Source of the DNA: Mesorhizobium japonicum MAFF 303099
GTDB lineage: Bacteria > Pseudomonadota > Alphaproteobacteria > Rhizobiales > Rhizobiaceae
DNA: 64,000 nt
Assembly: GCF_000009625.1 (NCBI RefSeq)
Contig: NC_002678.2
Coordinates: forward strand, 1,488,001 to 1,552,000
Direction of reading: 5' to 3'
Position 1 is the stretch's first letter; the number at the start of each line of letters is the position of its first letter. Below are positions 61,199 through 64,000 of the stretch, piece after piece. Position numbers and translations under genes: made by a program. Below the pieces are notes generated by a model. It was not told the DNA's origin. It saw only the letters and a list, made by a program, of their open reading frames with translations, and did not search any database.

Positions 61199-62092
61199 AT
61201 GAGTGGGGCAGGCAAATCTTCGGGACGATCTCTTGCCGACGAGGCGGCGACGCGCAAGCGCGGGCGCTCTCTTGCCGCGTTGGGCTATACCCAGCCGCAG
61301 ACCTATGAGGAATTGCGCGCCGTGCTCTCCTCCGGCACCGTGCATTTTCCCAAGCGGCTGCGCCAGGTGGCGATCTTCATGTGGCAGCATCCCAGCGATG
61401 TCGCGCTCGGCACCATCGCGCAGGTGGCCGCGCAGGCGGGCGTGCAGCCCTCGACGCTGGTGCGCTTTGCCCAGATCTTCGGCTATTCCGGCTTTTCCGA
61501 TTTCCAGGGCCTGTTCAAGGAGCATGTCAAGGGTTCATGGCCGGAAGGGCGCGGCGAGCCGCGCACCGAGGTCGAACCCAATGCCGCCATGCATTTCCTG
61601 CACGGCATGGTCGGCGCCTCGCAGGCCTCGCTTGGCCGCATCGAGACCGGCTTCGACGTCGAGAGCTTCGAAAAGATGGTGACGCTGCTGGCGGCCGCCG
61701 AACTGATCTATGTCATCGGCTCCAAGCGCGCCTTTCCGGTCACCGCGTATTTGTCGCTGACGCTGTCCCAGCAAGGCGTGCGCAACGTGCTGGTCGACAA
61801 TGTCGGCTCCTCGGCGCTCGACCAGGTCGGCTGCATCGGCAGCCGGGATGCGGTGCTGGCCGTCTCCTTCAGCCCCTACAATTCGATCACGCCCGACCTG
61901 GTCGCGGTGGCGCATGAGCGCAAGGCCCGCATCGTCACCATCACCGACAGCACGTTCAGCCCGCTGATCGCTTTGTCGGACAGCTGGCTGGAAGTGGTGG
62001 AATCCGACTTCGCCGGCTTCCGCTCGCTGGCGGCATCGCTGGCGGTGGGCATGGCGCTGGTCCAAGGCGTCGCGGCAAAACGCGGCGCATGA
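61199..62092 (+). CDS. MurR/RpiR family transcriptional regulator
   Basis: 297 residues. N-terminal HTH of the RpiR type (TIAQVAAQAGVQPSTLVRFAQIFGYSGFSDFQ), followed by a SIS phosphosugar-binding domain (YVIGSKRAF, AVSFSPYN, ITDSTFSP). It regulates sugar or polyol genes in response to a phosphosugar. First gene of a probable three-gene unit with the SDR and the polyol dehydrogenase. Confidence 0.93.
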   Translation: MSGAGKSSGRSLADEAATRKRGRSLAALGYTQPQTYEELRAVLSSGTVHFPKRLRQVAIFMWQHPSDVALGTIAQVAAQAGVQPSTLVRFAQIFGYSGFSDFQGLFKEHVKGSWPEGRGEPRTEVEPNAAMHFLHGMVGASQASLGRIETGFDVESFEKMVTLLAAAELIYVIGSKRAFPVTAYLSLTLSQQGVRNVLVDNVGSSALDQVGCIGSRDAVLAVSFSPYNSITPDLVAVAHERKARIVTITDSTFSPLIALSDSWLEVVESDFAGFRSLAASLAVGMALVQGVAAKRGA

Positions 62093-62170
62093 GGCGCTGC
62101 TGGCACAATTGACTATCGGGAATTGCCGTTCCATATTTTAAAAAATAGAAACTTTGTTCCGGGAGGAGGA

Positions 62171-62953
62171 ATGGAGCTTCATCTCCAAGGCAAGGTCGTG
62201 CTGGTCACCGGCGCGACGCAAGGCATCGGCCGCGCCATTGCCGAGGCGCTCGCGCGGGCCGGCGCCGGCGGGCTGCTGATCACCGGACGCGACCGCAAAC
62301 GCGGCGACGCCGTGGCGGCGGAATTGTCGGCCATCGGCACGCCGACTATCTTCGTCGCCGCCGACCTTGGAGACACGCAGACCCCAGCCTTGCTGGCGCA
62401 GGCCTGCATTGAGCGCTTCGGCCGCATCGACGGCCTCGTCAACGCCGCCGGCCTGACCGACCGCGCCTCCTTCCTCGATGCCGGCCTCGACGACTGGGCC
62501 GCGCTGTTCGCCGTCAATGCGCGCGCGCCGTTCTTCCTGATGCAGGCGGCGATTGCCGACATGAGGAAGCGCGGGGAGCCCGGCGCGATTGTCAACATCC
62601 TGTCGATCAACGCCCATTGCGGCTCCCCCGAACTCGCCGTCTATTCCGCCACCAAGGGTGCGCTGGCGACGCTGACCAAGAACGCCGCCAACGCCCACCG
62701 TTTCGACCGCATCCGCGTCAACGGCATCAATGTCGGCTGGACCGACACGCCGGCCGAACGCGTGATGCAGTCTAAGACATTGGGTCACGGCCCGGGCTGG
62801 CTCGACGCCGCCAATGCCGCGCAGCCTTTCGGCAGATTGCTCAAGCCGGACGACATCGCCAACCTGTCCGTCTTCCTGCTTTCCGACGCGGCCGGGCCGA
62901 TGACCGGCGCTGTGATCGACCAGGAGCAGTCGGTGATCGGGGCGAACCGGTGA
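62171..62953 (+). CDS. SDR family oxidoreductase (sugar/polyol)
   Basis: 260 residues from the ATG at 62171, with GGGAGGAGG upstream. Classical SDR: VLVTGATQGIGRAIAEALA, NAAGLTD, NILSINAH with the Ser and YSATK with the catalytic Tyr and Lys. The middle of the family includes ribitol, sorbitol and gluconate dehydrogenases; exact substrate unknown. 4-nt overlap with the following polyol dehydrogenase. Confidence 0.93.
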   Translation: MELHLQGKVVLVTGATQGIGRAIAEALARAGAGGLLITGRDRKRGDAVAAELSAIGTPTIFVAADLGDTQTPALLAQACIERFGRIDGLVNAAGLTDRASFLDAGLDDWAALFAVNARAPFFLMQAAIADMRKRGEPGAIVNILSINAHCGSPELAVYSATKGALATLTKNAANAHRFDRIRVNGINVGWTDTPAERVMQSKTLGHGPGWLDAANAAQPFGRLLKPDDIANLSVFLLSDAAGPMTGAVIDQEQSVIGANR

Positions 62954-64000
62954 ACGCGGCTTCGACAGCGCCGGAAACACTCGGTCCAGCCTTGCTGGAC
63001 CAGCTTCCGGCCGCTGTCCGGACGCCTGGATATGACCGGACAACCCTTGCGCCAGGCATGGCGCATCTCGGCGTCGGCGCGTTCCACCGCTGCCATCAAG
63101 CCGAATACACCGATGATTTGCTGGCGCGCCAGTTCGACCGCTGGGGCGTTGTCGGCATCAACATCCGTCCGCCCACCCTTGCCGACACGCTCGGCCGGCA
63201 GAGCGGGCTCTACACAAGGCTGATCCGCGAAAACAGCCATATCGAGGCCCGCATCATCGGCAGCATCGTGAAGGTGGTGGACAGCCAGGCAAGTGCCGGG
63301 CCGGCACTCACGGTGCTGTCCTCACGCGATATCGAACTGGTGACGATGACGGTGACGGAGAAAGGCTATTGCCACATCCCGTCGAGCGGCGCGCTCGATC
63401 TCGGCCATCCCGACATTGTCCATGATCTCGCCAACCCTCATGCGCCGCGCAGCGTGCCCGGCATCCTCGCGCGGGCGCTGGAACTGCGCCGGGCCACGCA
63501 TGGCCGGCCATTGACGCTGCTCTCCTGCGACAACATCCCGGCCAACGGCGTCATCCTGGAAACTGTCGTGCGGAGCTTTGCCGAGCGGCGCGGCAATGGC
63601 TTGGCCGAATGGATCGCCGCCAATGCCGCCTTCCCGTCGGCCATGGTCGACCGCATCGCGCCGGCGGTGACGCAGCACGATCTGGACAGCGTCGAGCAAT
63701 GGTTCGGCTACCGCGACGCCGCCGTCGCCGTCGGCGAGCCGTTCCGGCAATGGGTGATCGAGCAGAAATTCGCCGGCCGCGTGCCGCGCTGGGACCTGGT
63801 CGGCGCGACCTTTGTCGACGATGTCACGCCGTTCGAGCATCTCAAGATGCGGGTGCTGAACGGCACCCAGACGACGCTCGCCACGCTCGGCGTGCTGGCC
63901 GGGCTGGAGCATACATCGGATGCCATCGCCGACCCGCTGCTATCGGCCTTCACCAGGCGCATGCTGGTCGAGGAAACGCTGCCGACGCTGATGCCGGTGC
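62950..64000 (+). CDS. mannitol dehydrogenase family polyol dehydrogenase (3' end outside window)
   Basis: Starts at the GTG 62950 that overlaps the SDR stop (GTGA) and stays open to the window end, so at least 350 residues. The long-chain polyol dehydrogenase family signature is clear: HLGVGAFHRCHQAEYTDDLL, VTEKGYCH, SCDNIPANG and LKMRVLNGTQTTLA. These enzymes oxidise mannitol, arabinitol or uronate derivatives with NAD. It is the last gene of the RpiR unit seen here. Confidence 0.93.
   Translation, partial: MNAASTAPETLGPALLDQLPAAVRTPGYDRTTLAPGMAHLGVGAFHRCHQAEYTDDLLARQFDRWGVVGINIRPPTLADTLGRQSGLYTRLIRENSHIEARIIGSIVKVVDSQASAGPALTVLSSRDIELVTMTVTEKGYCHIPSSGALDLGHPDIVHDLANPHAPRSVPGILARALELRRATHGRPLTLLSCDNIPANGVILETVVRSFAERRGNGLAEWIAANAAFPSAMVDRIAPAVTQHDLDSVEQWFGYRDAAVAVGEPFRQWVIEQKFAGRVPRWDLVGATFVDDVTPFEHLKMRVLNGTQTTLATLGVLAGLEHTSDAIADPLLSAFTRRMLVEETLPTLMPV

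Overview
The window looks like a chromosomal segment of a rhizobial alphaproteobacterium, most likely Mesorhizobium or a close relative. This is inferred from high-GC genes with strong GGAGG ribosome sites, an HWE-type histidine kinase, an alphaproteobacterial SOS box (GTTC-N7-GTTC) before dinB, EcfG-type stress promoters (GGAAC...GTT), palindromic intergenic repeats of a rhizobial kind, and many small regulator/enzyme pairs. No rRNA or tRNA gene, CRISPR array, transposase or phage gene was seen. The segment is a mosaic of small metabolic and regulatory modules, not one pathway.

Layout. 0-9 kb: 3' part of an HWE sensor kinase, a ribbon-helix-helix protein with a palindromic operator, an aldo/keto reductase, a secreted caspase-like/Sel1 protein, a small lipoprotein and a 2.7-kb two-domain glycosyltransferase. 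9-15 kb: a short EcfG-controlled gene, an aminoglycoside-phosphotransferase-like kinase whose 3' end is partly duplicated next door, an AI-2E-type permease, and a C39-like peptidase/D-Ala-D-Ala ligase pair behind a 12-bp-arm palindrome. 15.1-15.6 kb: a candidate stress-induced small RNA with a C-rich loop, between EcfG-like promoters. 15.6-22 kb: aminotransferase, acetyltransferase, a divergent MocR/FMN-oxidoreductase pair, periplasmic proteins, a serine hydrolase and an Lrp regulator. 22-28 kb: a di-haem peroxidase with a 3' frameshift, a GGDEF/EAL protein and an AT-richer patch with two unrecognised membrane proteins.

28-38 kb: a divergent SDR/LysR pair, an exported protein with a TPR protein, an FAD oxidase, a split DUF1275 protein, and a MarR-controlled hydroxycinnamoyl-CoA module (hydratase-lyase and CoA ligase) followed by a BKACE-family protein. 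38-43 kb: a 57-bp tandem repeat array, a PAS-PAS-GGDEF-EAL protein, a SnoaL-fold protein and a PAP2 phosphatase. 43-50 kb: HxlR regulator, HigBA toxin-antitoxin with twin operators, and an alkylation-repair cluster (Ada, small protein, Ogt-type methyltransferase, 2OG-Fe(II) oxygenase), then a LysR/hydrolase pair. 50-57 kb: ECF sigma factor with a SnoaL-like tail, esterase, NmrA-like protein, a DHFR-like/HxlR pair, a DUF899 protein and SOS-regulated dinB. 57-64 kb: RsgA, a fatty acid hydroxylase family protein, a Nudix hydrolase, then a sugar/polyol module: a Gfo/Idh/MocA oxidoreductase divergent from an RpiR regulator, SDR and polyol dehydrogenase, separated by a large inverted repeat.

The most interesting signal is the small RNA locus at 15.1-15.3 kb, with a related EcfG-type promoter at 9.36 kb. 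Start codons were chosen from Shine-Dalgarno spacing where possible. Functions rest on motif and family recognition by eye; no database search was run.
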